A DNA stretch of 64,000 nt from an uncultured Pseudomonadota bacterium (GCA_903928445.1 CAIYRB010000200.1:37623-101622), one strand, 5' to 3'; positions 53,462-63,054 are shown, numbered from the stretch's first letter. A program made the numbers and translations. The notes: generated by a model not told the origin, from the letters alone.

Positions 53462-54334
53462 ATGAACACACTTAGATCGGTGGTACCACGTGCTCAACGG
53501 CCTGACATTCAACCGCGGAATTTTGATATGCCCCTCGGCGATGACACGCCGAGGTATTTTGCTAACAACGATCCATATTTAACCCACTTTATGAATGCGT
53601 TGTCCTGCATCTTTCCTGGCGGTGAGCGCTTTTTCGTCAGCAGCGTTCTGGCCTACCAAAAGCAGGTCACTGACCCCGAGCTTAAACGGCAGGTCCGTCA
53701 GTTCTGCGCCCAAGAATCGATTCATGGTCAGCAACATGAAGCTTTCAATCGGTGGACTGAAAAGTATGGGCTTGGGATGGCAGAAATGACGAAAGATTAT
53801 GAAGCGATACTTTTAAAGACGTCAAAGCGAGAATCAAAGCTGTCAAAGTTGGCGATGACCGCGGCCTTGGAGCACGTGACAGCGATTTTGGGTCATGCGT
53901 TACTGTCGACCCCAGAAGTCCAAAAGCGCATGCATCCCAGCGTGCTTCAGCTCTGGATGTGGCATGCGATCGAAGAGATTGAGCACAAAGCTGTCGCCTT
54001 CGACGTCTATCAAGAGATGGGCGGCAGTTACATTCGGCGTGTTGGCCAACTCCTTGGCGCGACCATGGGGCTTGCCTTAAGCGCCATCATTCTCATGACC
54101 ATCCTCCTGTGGCGCGATCGCCAATTATTCAATGTGCGCTCATTTTTTCGCTTTATACTTATTTTCTGGGAGACGGGCTATGCCGCGACCGCTTGGCGCG
54201 GATACCGCGAATATTTTCGTCGAGACTTTCACCCTTGGCAGACCGACGACCGCGATTTGCTAAACACATATTTGCCGGACGTGGGCAAATATGTTGGTGG
54301 CAATCAAGGGCGGTTGCAGGAGGTTTCGGCGTAA
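53462..54334 (+). CDS. Predicted metal-dependent hydrolase, PF10118/COG3687 type
   Basis: A 290-residue, mostly helical protein with a ferritin-like set of acidic and His residues: FCAQESIHGQQHEAFN, ALEHVTAILGHAL and MWHAIEEIEHKAVAFDVYQE. These E-x2-H pairs would bind two metal ions. One membrane-like helix (GATMGLALSAIILMTILLW) follows at about residues 200-218. AGGAGAG lies eight bases before the ATG. It is divergent from the SDR/monooxygenase/esterase operon; such proteins often stand beside oxygenases in lipid or ketone use, but the reaction is unknown. Confidence 0.82.
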   Translation: MNTLRSVVPRAQRPDIQPRNFDMPLGDDTPRYFANNDPYLTHFMNALSCIFPGGERFFVSSVLAYQKQVTDPELKRQVRQFCAQESIHGQQHEAFNRWTEKYGLGMAEMTKDYEAILLKTSKRESKLSKLAMTAALEHVTAILGHALLSTPEVQKRMHPSVLQLWMWHAIEEIEHKAVAFDVYQEMGGSYIRRVGQLLGATMGLALSAIILMTILLWRDRQLFNVRSFFRFILIFWETGYAATAWRGYREYFRRDFHPWQTDDRDLLNTYLPDVGKYVGGNQGRLQEVSA

Positions 54335-54375
54335 CATAACGCTGCCGTTCAGGCGCGACTGTCCGTGGCCTCGCC

Positions 54376-56691
54376 TCATGTGGCCATGAGTGGGTGCCTG
54401 ACTGTCCATTGCCTTATTCTTGTTGAGTTGTGAATGCTCAGCAATTCGTGCCGGCTGGCGCCATTAGGCCCAGTCAAGGGAAAGCTGCCGTCTTGACCAG
54501 AGGCGCAGCCGCTGCTTTGCCACACCCCGTTGATTTTCACTGGCAGCAGATCACTGTCGCAAGGCGATCTTGGTTCAAGCCGCAACGCTTTGTCCCGACG
54601 GTTTAACTCGGTGGCAAAAGTGCCCCCGTCGTGGAGGCGCCCTTTCCCAGTAAACCCCGGTGTCAGCAGAAGGGACACGCTACCATCGCCGTCTTCGTAG
54701 GCCAAGGTGTCTGGGCGTGCAACCTGACGCCTCGGGACCAAGGTGTCAAAGTAGCGATCAAACAAGACCAAGTAGCCGCCATTGCGAAGAAACAGCGGGA
54801 TTTGGCCCAGCGGCGCCGGCACCACCACCTCTTGCCCGCCATGGTGGAGCTGGCCAGTCCACAGATCGATCCACTCATGTCCTGCCGGCAGATATAGGAT
54901 GCGGTGACTCGCGCCGCGTTCCACCACTGGTGCGACGAGTAGATCAGGGCCGAGCATGTAGGCGTCGTCAATCTCCCAGCACCGGTCATCTTGAGCAAAT
55001 TCAAATAGCAGCGGGCGGCAGACGGGTGTGCCGTGCTGCGTTGCTTCATCCAGCAGAATCCTTAGCAGCGGATACAAAGCCAGGTGCAGCCGTGCATAGG
55101 TACGGTAGTGCTCCAAGGTTGCCGCTGAGTGGTCAAACTGCATCGAGCGCTTTGGATGGGTGCCATGATGGGTGCGCATCACTGGCAACAAGGCGGCAAA
55201 TTCCGTCCAACGCGCCAAGGTTTCGGCGTCGCGCCCCCGGGTCCAAAGCGATGTATAACCACCGAGGTCGGTGGTCCACACCGGGATGCCCGACCAAGCC
55301 GCAGAAAGCAATGCTGATAGATTGGACGGTAGGCCGTCCCAGCGCTCCATATTGGTGTTTGAGTCGCCACTCCAGAACACCGGCGACGCTGCTTGCTGTC
55401 CAGCCGCACCTGATCTGGAGATAAAGACATAATCGCCATCTGGACGTGCTTTTTCCCACACCTCGCGGTTATGCTCGGCCCATAGTTTGGGATAGGCGTT
55501 GTGGTGCTGTAGGCCGGTCTCACCGCTTGCCGTTCGGCTATCAATCGGCGTGTATTCGCCAAAATCTGCCATCCAGCCATCGAAGCCTAAAGCAATGCCG
55601 TGGCGCAGTTCACCCGCGTGCCATGCTTTCGCCGCTGGGTTGGTCAGGTCGATTTGGCCGCATTTTCCCGTAATAAATGGAAATACCAGGGGCAACCCAC
55701 GGGCGTCGCGCAGCAAGTAGCCATTGGCGGCGGCAAAGTCAAAGTCCGGGTCGTCATCGGGAATGAAGGGATAATAGTAGCCGAGGAATTTAAAACCGTC
55801 GCCGTGTAGCCTGGTCGCCAAGGCTTCTAGGTCGGGGTATAAGCCACGATCGGTGCGCCGCCGCACCGGATTGATATTGTACAAGCCGGGCGATAGCATG
55901 GCGACGCTGGACCAATTACCGCCGGCCCAATCCTCGGTCCATATCGCCGATGACGGGATCTTTTCTCGTCTGAGGACGGTCGCGACGTGGCTGACTTGCG
56001 CCGAGCCGCCAACGGCATCGTTCCATGGACCGACGCCCCAAGGCGGCAGTGGCTTGGGTTTGCCGAGATGGCGGACGAAGCGTTCGACGATCGCTTTGGG
56101 CGTGGCGCCGGTAAACAGATAGATATCGACCTCATGCGTCGCGATATCGGCCCTAAGCACCTCGCCATTGCTGGCGGCAACATCAAAGAAGACCGGGTAG
56201 GTCGTATCCAGATAGACACCATATCCCCGCGACGAGACAAACCAGGGCATGGGTTTATAGGCCGTAGTTGGACCCTTGGGGAATGGATTAAAACTGGCCT
56301 GCAGGACGGTCAAGACCTTTGACAGCCATTCACCAAAGCCGATGGCGCCTTCCTCGGTCCAGACTTCCAAGATTTTGCCGCGCTGATTGACGCCGCCAAA
56401 GCGTTCACCAAAGCCGACAAAGCATTCGCGCGTCGCTGCCGGCAAGCGCAGGGTCAGGTGCTTGTGTGGTTGATTCTTGTTGCGTAGTTTAACGCGGTAA
56501 ACTCCGTCGGAGACAAATTCGAGAGGCGGAATGTGCAGGGAGCGTTCGGCGCCGAAGGTGCGCTTGAAGCGAACCCAGGTGTTAAGGATGGACGAGTGCT
56601 TTAGGTCGACGTCGACGGTGGCGGCTTTGAGCTGGCTGTGTAGCTTTGTCAGCAGCAATGGGGCCCCCGCATGCGGCAGCTCTTGATCCAT
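54376..56691 (-). CDS. Glycoside hydrolase family 31 alpha-glycosidase
   Basis: A 771-residue GH31 enzyme. The nucleophile is Asp376 in GWMADFGEYTP and the acid/base candidate is Asp443 in WSGDSNTNMERW; DLGGYTSLW follows. GWMADFGEY resembles sulfoquinovosidases, but the R-x2-W sulfonate-binding motif expected after the conserved Q/E-DW is absent (here WTEDWAGGNWSS), so a neutral alpha-glucoside is more likely. There is no signal peptide, so it may act in the cytoplasm. No transporter or regulator is adjacent. A shorter start is possible, but the ATG at 56691 fits the family length. Confidence 0.9.
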   Translation of the reverse strand: MDQELPHAGAPLLLTKLHSQLKAATVDVDLKHSSILNTWVRFKRTFGAERSLHIPPLEFVSDGVYRVKLRNKNQPHKHLTLRLPAATRECFVGFGERFGGVNQRGKILEVWTEEGAIGFGEWLSKVLTVLQASFNPFPKGPTTAYKPMPWFVSSRGYGVYLDTTYPVFFDVAASNGEVLRADIATHEVDIYLFTGATPKAIVERFVRHLGKPKPLPPWGVGPWNDAVGGSAQVSHVATVLRREKIPSSAIWTEDWAGGNWSSVAMLSPGLYNINPVRRRTDRGLYPDLEALATRLHGDGFKFLGYYYPFIPDDDPDFDFAAANGYLLRDARGLPLVFPFITGKCGQIDLTNPAAKAWHAGELRHGIALGFDGWMADFGEYTPIDSRTASGETGLQHHNAYPKLWAEHNREVWEKARPDGDYVFISRSGAAGQQAASPVFWSGDSNTNMERWDGLPSNLSALLSAAWSGIPVWTTDLGGYTSLWTRGRDAETLARWTEFAALLPVMRTHHGTHPKRSMQFDHSAATLEHYRTYARLHLALYPLLRILLDEATQHGTPVCRPLLFEFAQDDRCWEIDDAYMLGPDLLVAPVVERGASHRILYLPAGHEWIDLWTGQLHHGGQEVVVPAPLGQIPLFLRNGGYLVLFDRYFDTLVPRRQVARPDTLAYEDGDGSVSLLLTPGFTGKGRLHDGGTFATELNRRDKALRLEPRSPCDSDLLPVKINGVWQSSGCASGQDGSFPLTGPNGASRHELLSIHNSTRIRQWTVRHPLMAT

Positions 56692-56868
56692 GATTCTCCC
56701 GTCTTGTGCTCTTTACTGGCTTGGTCGGTGCTGCAGGATTTTCTAACGCTCTAAATACACCGATATTTTGCACCGAGTCAAAGCCCCGATGGCGGCCTTA
56801 GGCTGAACCAGCTAATCTGATCGCACATCCTCAGGCTCGGAGGATCGCGGGAAAGGGGGGGCTCAACG

Positions 56869-58041
56869 ATGCTGCGTATCGGGATTGTCGGAGGAGGGGT
56901 CAGTGGCCTTGCTGCCGCGGTGGCGCTGCGCAGCGTAGGCCATGCTCCCGAGGTGTTTGAACGGGCACCACAGATTCAAGAGGTCGGGTCTGGGCTCACC
57001 TTGTGGGCTAACGCCACCCGGGTGCTACGCGAGCTTGGTGCCTTGGATGATTGTTTGGAACGTAGCCACCGGATCGATGACTTTCATCTGCAGCACGCTT
57101 CTGGACGGATGCTGATGCGCATCCCGATTGAGGCCTTTGCCACCCACGCCGTGGCGATGCACCGTGCCGACCTACAGGCGGCCTTAGTGCGACGCTTGCC
57201 CGCGGGTATGGTCATGACGCAGCAGCAATGCCTCGGCATTCGCGAAGATGCTAGCGGGGTTTATCTGCAATTGGCAGCGGGCGAGCGCGGGCCCTTTGAT
57301 GTGGTTCTTGGTGCCGATGGTGTGCGCTCGTGTATTCGCTCCTATGTGCGCGGGGCCGACGAGCCGCTGTCGTACCGCGGCTATACCATTTGGCGCGGCG
57401 TGGCCCAGGTGGATGCGCGCCAACCGGTGCAAAGCGCCATCTCAGAAACCTGGGGTCTTGGCCACCGCTTTGGCATACTGCCACTTGGTGGGGGACGTGT
57501 TTGTTGGTATGCCACGGCGAATGCTCGTCAGCCTAAGACCACCAGGCTCGAGGACCGGCAAGCGACCATCCTGGCCTTGGTGGACGGCTGGCACGATCCG
57601 GTTCAGTCGCTGGTGGCAGCGACCCCCAGCGAAGCCATCCTTGAGCACGCGACCTATGACCGTGTCGTTCGGGCTGGCTGGAGTCGTGGCGCTGTCGCTT
57701 TAGTTGGCGATGCCGCGCATCCTTTGACCCCAAACCTCGGCCAAGGTGCCTGTTTGGCCTTGGAAGACGCAGTGGTGCTCGGTCGTCTGTTGATTGGGGT
57801 ACAGGGTCGCGAGGCGGTGCACGGTGCGTTGCGGCGCTTTGAGCAGATGCGACTACCTCGCGTGCGCGCCATGGCGCGTCGCTGCCGCTGGCTCGGCGCC
57901 TTGGGGCAGTGGGAGGATCCCAGGGCAAATTTCCTGCGCTTGCAAGCAGTGAAGGTGATTCCCGGTGCCTTGTTTACCCGCACCAGTCGCGCTATTCAGT
58001 CCTTTGCCGCCGATCAGGTGGCGCCGTTTCGACCTCTTTAA
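56869..58041 (+). CDS. FAD-dependent aromatic-ring-hydroxylase-type monooxygenase
   Basis: A 390-residue class A flavoprotein. FAD site IGIVGGGVSGLAAAVALRSV, the DG motif in VLGADGVRSCIRSYV, and the second FAD motif VALVGDAAHPLTPNLGQGAC are all clear. Family members hydroxylate salicylate-like or other aromatic compounds. It is followed 178 bases later by an alpha/beta hydrolase gene on the same strand. The substrate is not known. Confidence 0.92.
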   Translation: MLRIGIVGGGVSGLAAAVALRSVGHAPEVFERAPQIQEVGSGLTLWANATRVLRELGALDDCLERSHRIDDFHLQHASGRMLMRIPIEAFATHAVAMHRADLQAALVRRLPAGMVMTQQQCLGIREDASGVYLQLAAGERGPFDVVLGADGVRSCIRSYVRGADEPLSYRGYTIWRGVAQVDARQPVQSAISETWGLGHRFGILPLGGGRVCWYATANARQPKTTRLEDRQATILALVDGWHDPVQSLVAATPSEAILEHATYDRVVRAGWSRGAVALVGDAAHPLTPNLGQGACLALEDAVVLGRLLIGVQGREAVHGALRRFEQMRLPRVRAMARRCRWLGALGQWEDPRANFLRLQAVKVIPGALFTRTSRAIQSFAADQVAPFRPL

Positions 58042-58054
58042 TGGATACTCGCGC

Positions 58055-58168
58055 ATGGTTACTAAGCCCAGGTCTAAACTAGGAACCAAGAGCACGTCGT
58101 CTCGCGTCGGCACGAGCGTCGCCTTTCAAGGCGTCCAAGGTGCCTACAGCGAGCAGGCGGCCAGGCTG
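58055..58168 (+). pseudogene. N-terminal fossil of prephenate dehydratase (pheA-like)
   Basis: In frame between 58055 and the hydrolase start at 58220 the translation holds VAFQGVQGAYSEQAARL (58118-58168), which is the first strand and loop of a prephenate dehydratase. The rest of that enzyme is absent; the downstream residues are unrelated and run into the hydrolase. It reads as a truncated gene start left by a deletion or recombination. Confidence 0.6.
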
Positions 58169-58219
58169 GTGGTGTTATCACCGAAAAACGCCTCGGACAA
58201 AACGGATAAAGGGTACTCG

Positions 58220-59002
58220 ATGCAGACTGATTTGGGTAACGGCGTAAGTCTTAAGTACGAAATCCATGGTAGCGGTTATCCCTTGATTCTGGTCACCGGG
58301 TTTGGCGCCACTTTGGATCTTTGGAGTAGTGAGTTTATTCAGCCCATGGCCAAGTTGTTTCAGGTGATCACCTTTGACAATCGCGGCATCGGCGGGTCAA
58401 TGGCGCCACCTGCGCAGATCACCATGCCGCTGTATGCCAGTGACGTCATTGCCCTGATGGACCTGCTCGGTATCGCCAAGGCGCATCTGCTCGGAATTTC
58501 GATGGGCGGTATGATCGCGCAACAGGTGGCGGTGAGTTATCCAAACCGCGTGTCAAAGCTGATCCTCGGAGCAACCACCTGCAGCTCTAAGTTGATTCGT
58601 AAGAATCCGCGCATCGTCAGCCTCGTATTGCTAAAGTGGATGCCGCGCTTTGCAATGCGGGCGATGCTGTCAAAAGACTTCATCAATACCCATCCCCAAT
58701 CTGTCGACCGCTTGGCACAAGTGGCGCGTGATCATCCAGCGAGTACGGTGGCGATCAAGCAGCAGAGCTCCGCGGTCAAACATTACGACTTAGCGGATCA
58801 GGTCACAGCGATTCGCGTGCCCACCCTGATCCTTGCGGGCACCGACGACCAGATCATCAATCACGAGAACTCCGATATTCTCGCCAAGAAAATCCGCAGC
58901 TCGCACCTGATTAAATATCCCGGTGTCGGTCACCTCTTTCCGCTCGAGCGGCGTGAGGAGTCGACAACGGCGATCGTTAAATTCCTAACGCAGCCGGACT
59001 AG
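58220..59002 (+). CDS. Alpha/beta hydrolase
   Basis: A 260-residue hydrolase with the oxyanion region LILVTGFGATLDLW, nucleophile Ser in LGISMGGMIAQ, acid Asp in LAGTDDQIIN and His in GVGHLFPLE. The ATG at 58220 (AAAGGG six bases upstream) gives the normal family length; a longer in-frame reading includes the pheA fossil and is not needed for the fold. It may work with the FAD monooxygenase upstream. Its end overlaps the end of the convergent VWA gene by four bases. Confidence 0.85.
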   Translation: MQTDLGNGVSLKYEIHGSGYPLILVTGFGATLDLWSSEFIQPMAKLFQVITFDNRGIGGSMAPPAQITMPLYASDVIALMDLLGIAKAHLLGISMGGMIAQQVAVSYPNRVSKLILGATTCSSKLIRKNPRIVSLVLLKWMPRFAMRAMLSKDFINTHPQSVDRLAQVARDHPASTVAIKQQSSAVKHYDLADQVTAIRVPTLILAGTDDQIINHENSDILAKKIRSSHLIKYPGVGHLFPLERREESTTAIVKFLTQPD

Positions 59003-60174
59003 ACTTTTTTTAAGCTGGAAATCGCATCACGCAGACCGTCTATGCTGAGTTGGAACATCGTCGGGAATATCTTCTGCACGATCTGCACCGATGTCGTCAT
59101 GCGCCATGCCTGGGGCGGCTCTGGGTTGAGCCAAGCCGAGCGCGGCAGGCGTTCGCGCAGGCGTTGCAGCCAGACGATCCCCGCCTCGGCATTGTGCTGG
59201 TAGTAGTTGATGGCGCCGCCCGGAGCCGTCAGTTCATAGGGATTCATCATGGCGTCACCAACGATCAAGAGATGCCAAGATGAGTCGACCTCCTTTAACA
59301 CGTCCAGTGTCGCGATGCTTTCACTCGGATGGTGGCTGTCGTAGAGGTCATCATAGGGGCAATTGTGAAAGGCGTAGCTGCGAAATTCCTTGAAGTGATT
59401 GAGCGAATGCGCCGCTGAAAAGAGCTGATCGCAAAGCCGTGAATGCACCGTCATCGAGCCGCCAACGTCCATCAGCAGCAGCAGCTTGACGGTATTCTTG
59501 CGGGTCGGCCGCCAGACCAGCTCGATATCGCCGGCATTTTTCGCCGTCGCGGCGATCGAATCCTCCAGCGATAGCTCTTGCGGCCCCTCGCCGCGGGTCA
59601 GCTGGCGCAGACTCTTCAGCGCGAGAGTCAGCTGCCTCGTGTCCAGGGTGACATCGCTGCGCAGGCCGCGAAAGCGTCGCTCCTCGGCCACCTGCATCGC
59701 CGACTTACTGCGGCTGTCGCCACCGACGCGGATGCCAGTGGGGTGGGTGCCGGAGTGGCCAAAGGGACTGCTGCCCCCAGTGCCGATCCATTTACTGCCA
59801 CCATCGTGCCGCTCCTTTTGCTCCTCCATGCGCTCAAGAAACTTCTGCCGTAATTCATCAAGACTGAGGGCCTGCAGGGCCGCCCTTTCTTCGGCGCTCA
59901 GCTCGCGTGGCAGCTTGGCGTGTTTGAGCCATTCACTGAGTTCGTCTTTGAGTCGCGTCGGCGCCTCTGCACCGCGAAAATAGGCAGCAAAACACTGATC
60001 AAAGAGGTCGAACTGCGACTCCTTTTTGACCAGTAAGCAGCGACACAGCTCGTAGAACCCGGCCATCGATTCATGGGCAAGGCCAAGGTGCACGGCCTCA
60101 AGCAGCCCCATCCACTCCTGGGTGCTGGGCCTTAATCCGTGCCGGCGCAGGAAGTAATAGAACTCGGTAAACAT
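58999..60174 (-). CDS. VWA-domain protein, CoxE-like, partner of MoxR ATPase
   Basis: A 391-residue protein whose C-terminal half is a von Willebrand A domain. The metal-site motif is DVGGSM (D-x-G-x-S rather than the classical D-x-S-x-S), followed by RLCDQLFSAAHSLNHFKEFR and VGDAMMNPYEL. The N-terminal half is helical (FYYFLRRHGLRPSTQEW). It follows the MoxR ATPase gene by four bases, and such pairs insert metals or remodel protein complexes. The client is unknown. Confidence 0.88.
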   Translation of the reverse strand: MFTEFYYFLRRHGLRPSTQEWMGLLEAVHLGLAHESMAGFYELCRCLLVKKESQFDLFDQCFAAYFRGAEAPTRLKDELSEWLKHAKLPRELSAEERAALQALSLDELRQKFLERMEEQKERHDGGSKWIGTGGSSPFGHSGTHPTGIRVGGDSRSKSAMQVAEERRFRGLRSDVTLDTRQLTLALKSLRQLTRGEGPQELSLEDSIAATAKNAGDIELVWRPTRKNTVKLLLLMDVGGSMTVHSRLCDQLFSAAHSLNHFKEFRSYAFHNCPYDDLYDSHHPSESIATLDVLKEVDSSWHLLIVGDAMMNPYELTAPGGAINYYQHNAEAGIVWLQRLRERLPRSAWLNPEPPQAWRMTTSVQIVQKIFPTMFQLSIDGLRDAISSLKKV

Positions 60175-60178
60175 CAGG

Positions 60179-61018
60179 CTACCACCGCTTCTGCGCGATA
60201 AAGTGCTTGGCCGTTTGCAGGTCGCCTTCTTTTTTCAGCAGCACGCCGAGAAAGGGCAGCTCCTTGTCGAGTTTGGCTGGGTCTAAGCCGGCATGAACCA
60301 GGGCGCTGATCCAATCGACCAGCTCCGAGGTGGACGGGCGCTTTCTGATCTCGGGCAACTCGCGCAGCCAATAAAACTTGACCAGGCACTGCGACAGAAC
60401 CTTCGCTTCAAGCTTTGGATGGTGGACCCGGACGATCTCGGCCATCTGCCGCTCATCGGGAAAGGCGATATAGTGAAAGACACAGCGGCGCAAGAAAGCA
60501 TCAGGCAATTCCTTGTCGGCATTGGAGCTGATGATCACGATCGGACGCTGCTTAGCCGCGATCTGCTCACCGGTCTCGATGACGTCAAAGGCCATAGCAT
60601 CGAGCTCGTGCAGTAGATCATTAGGGAACTCCGGATCGGCCTTGTCGATCTCATCGATCAAAACCACCGAGCGGGTTGGCCTAGCGAAGGCCTGACCGAG
60701 CGGACCGTGTTTGATGTAGCGCTTGATATCGCGCACATCCCCTTCGCCAAAGCGGCTATCGTTGAGGCGTTGGACGGTGTCATAGACGTACAGCCCGTCT
60801 TGGGCTTTGGCCGTGCTTTTGACGTGCCAGGTCAAAAGATCGAGCTGCAGCGCTTCGGCGACCGCCTTGGCGAGCAGGGTCTTACCCGTCCCCGGCTCGC
60901 CGCGGATCAACAACGGGCGCCCGAGGGTGACGGCGACGTTGACTGCGCCTTGCAGTTCGGCGGACGCAATATAGCGGTCGGTGCCTTTAAAGGCGGGGAG
61001 GGAAGTCACAGGTGGCAT
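60179..61018 (-). CDS. MoxR-family AAA+ ATPase
   Basis: A 279-residue chaperone-like ATPase. Walker A is GEPGTGKTLLA (about residues 40-50), Walker B VVLIDEIDKAD, sensor 1 in VIISSNADKELPDAFLRRC. It lies upstream of and almost touches the VWA gene, forming the usual MoxR-VWA unit. No obvious client enzyme lies beside it. Confidence 0.93.
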   Translation of the reverse strand: MPPVTSLPAFKGTDRYIASAELQGAVNVAVTLGRPLLIRGEPGTGKTLLAKAVAEALQLDLLTWHVKSTAKAQDGLYVYDTVQRLNDSRFGEGDVRDIKRYIKHGPLGQAFARPTRSVVLIDEIDKADPEFPNDLLHELDAMAFDVIETGEQIAAKQRPIVIISSNADKELPDAFLRRCVFHYIAFPDERQMAEIVRVHHPKLEAKVLSQCLVKFYWLRELPEIRKRPSTSELVDWISALVHAGLDPAKLDKELPFLGVLLKKEGDLQTAKHFIAQKRW

Positions 61019-61161
61019 GATGGTCCTCTAGTTTGGCCGCATTCGAGCTGTTATGGCCTATAGTGGTCGTTGCAAGCCCGATGGCGACACCGGACTCCGT
61101 TCTGCTGAACGTTCCGACAACATTTAGACAGAATCGATCTCTCTCGCCTATCATAGGTTCC

Positions 61162-62841
61162 ATGCGTGATCATCTGCGGAGTTCATTGACGACGAATCGA
61201 TGGTGGACCAGGCCACCTTGGCTGCTGGTCTTTGCCGTCTTTTTCCTGCTCGCACTGGCCGTATTTGCCCCTGCTTGGCGCGGCGAGTTCATCATGGATG
61301 ACTGGGGTTATATAAGTGATAATAGGTGGTTAACGTCAGCCCCTAGCCCCCTGCGTTTTTGGACGAGTCTGCATCAGACCGACTACTGGCCGCTGTCTTA
61401 CAGCATCTATTGGGCTCTGTGGCGTCTGTTCGGCACCGCGTCTTTCCCCTACCATTTATTGAATATCGGCCTTCATGCTTTGAATGCAGCCTTGCTGTGG
61501 CAGCTACTGCGCCGATGGGGCGCCGTGCTTAGCATGGGCGCGGCGTTGATCTTTTTGCTGCATCCGCAGCAGGTGCAGGCGGTGGCTTGGATCTTTCAGC
61601 TGAAGACGCTGCTGGCGACGGCTTTGGCTCTCGGGGCTTTACTATTGATGAGTCGCGGTCGCAACGGACTGGCCTTGGTGGTCTTTGTCGCGGCCTTACT
61701 GGCGAAGAGTTCAGTGGTGATGCTGCCGGTCTTTTTGTTGGCTTACTTGGTGAACGAGCCTGCAGAGGCACGTTCAAAGCAGGTGTGGGTGTGGCTTGGA
61801 CTGTACTTCCTCGCCTCTTTGGTGGCGGGATTGGTTACGATCTATGTCGACACGCAGCACGTCGGTGACGTCGGGGCTCAGCTAGAGTCGTGGCAAGGTG
61901 CTGCGACTCTGGTCTTTATGTTGAGCAATCTTGGCTTTTACGTGCAGCATTTTTTCTTGCCGATTGGCTTTGCCTTTTTGCAGCCTAGTTCACTGGTTGC
62001 GCAGGTGTGGCCAAAGCTGATCGGGGTCGGTGTGGTCGCCTTGCTCGTCGGTTTTGGCTTCGCACTGAAGTGGCGCCATAGGTTTTCAACGCAATGGATC
62101 TTGGGGTGGCTCTGCCTCGTCTTTTATCTGGTCAATCTGCTCCCGGCTTTGGGTTTAGTGCAGGTGCCGGCGATGAAGTTAGCACCCGTGGCGAATCACT
62201 GGGCCTACTTCGCCAATCTCGGCTTGGCGGCAATGCTCGGACTGATGCTGGCCACATGGTTTGAATCTGCGTCGTCCTCATGGCGTTTGGTGCAGCTTGG
62301 TGGCATGGTGGCTTGCGGCCTGTTTCTCGCCTCCGCCTCCTACACTCAAGCTGCGACCTACGGCAGTGAAGTGGCTATTTGGCGGGACGTCGTCAGCAAA
62401 TATCCGAACTCCGCGGTAGGCTATTTCAACTTAGGCGCTGCATTAAACAAGCGCGAACAGAGGCAGGATGCCGCGACGGCTTTTGCGACGGCGATTCAGC
62501 TTGATCCTAGTCACCGCGGCGCACATTTCAATTTGGCAGTTTACCATATCGGGCTTTCCCAGTGGAGCGAAGCAGAGTCGCTTCTACGTCGCACGGTCGT
62601 CATCGATCGGACCTTTGCACCGGCCTACGTCAACCTCGGCTATGTGTTGTGGCAGCAAGGGCGCAGGGAGGATGCGCTGGGCGCGCTGAAGGTGGGATTG
62701 CAGGCGGCGCCGCCGCATCTAGAGCTGTACAAGAATCTGTGTATGTATTTGCAGCAGTCGCAGCTGCCGGATGAGGCTGCGGTGATTTGCCCCGTGGCGC
62801 AGGCGATGGAGGCGGATGCCCAACGGGCGGCTGGGCCATAG
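61162..62841 (+). CDS. Polytopic membrane protein with C-terminal TPR repeats (TMTC-like)
   Basis: A 559-residue protein with about ten membrane segments followed by three TPR units (NSAVGYFNLGAALNKREQRQ; HRGAHFNLAVYHIGLSQWSE; APAYVNLGYVLWQQGRREDA). The first extracytoplasmic loop carries an acidic DD motif (FIMDDWGYISDN) and the later loop has HPQQVQAVAWIFQLK, as in GT-C glycosyltransferases and TMTC-type O-mannosyltransferase relatives. The ATG at 61162 is chosen for the family-like start; the longer frame adds residues with no support. Glycosyl transfer is inferred from the fold only. Confidence 0.78.
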   Translation: MRDHLRSSLTTNRWWTRPPWLLVFAVFFLLALAVFAPAWRGEFIMDDWGYISDNRWLTSAPSPLRFWTSLHQTDYWPLSYSIYWALWRLFGTASFPYHLLNIGLHALNAALLWQLLRRWGAVLSMGAALIFLLHPQQVQAVAWIFQLKTLLATALALGALLLMSRGRNGLALVVFVAALLAKSSVVMLPVFLLAYLVNEPAEARSKQVWVWLGLYFLASLVAGLVTIYVDTQHVGDVGAQLESWQGAATLVFMLSNLGFYVQHFFLPIGFAFLQPSSLVAQVWPKLIGVGVVALLVGFGFALKWRHRFSTQWILGWLCLVFYLVNLLPALGLVQVPAMKLAPVANHWAYFANLGLAAMLGLMLATWFESASSSWRLVQLGGMVACGLFLASASYTQAATYGSEVAIWRDVVSKYPNSAVGYFNLGAALNKREQRQDAATAFATAIQLDPSHRGAHFNLAVYHIGLSQWSEAESLLRRTVVIDRTFAPAYVNLGYVLWQQGRREDALGALKVGLQAAPPHLELYKNLCMYLQQSQLPDEAAVICPVAQAMEADAQRAAGP

Positions 62842-62977
62842 AGGAGCAGAGAGGGGATTGGAAATTTCGTGGATGGCAAATAATCCAGCGATATCAGTGG
62901 TTCATTGACCTGGGGTAGGCAAATGACGGTTGACAAAGCCGTGCTGAACCACTAACACAAGAGGCTCCTCGGATTCT

Positions 62978-63054
62978 GGTGGGGTAGCTCAGCTGGTTAG
63001 AGCGGTGGATTCATAACCCACAGGCCGCGAGTTCAAGTCTCGCCCTCACCACCA
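62978..63054 (+). tRNA. tRNA with CAT anticodon (elongator Met type)
   Basis: A full cloverleaf of 77 bases with encoded CCA. Acceptor GGTGGGG pairs with CCTCACC (one G-T), the D-arm is GCTCAGCTGGTTAGAGC, the anticodon loop is TTCATAA, and the T-arm is CGAGTTCAAGTCTCG. G1 pairs with C72, so it is not an initiator; an Ile tRNA with modified CAT cannot be excluded. Six T follow directly (63055-63060), a likely terminator. Confidence 0.93.

Noticed and set aside
57965..58220. Long N-terminal extension of the alpha/beta hydrolase as a true domain
   Set aside because: The family starts at the ATG 58220 with its own ribosome site; the upstream part contains the pheA-like fossil and unrelated residues.
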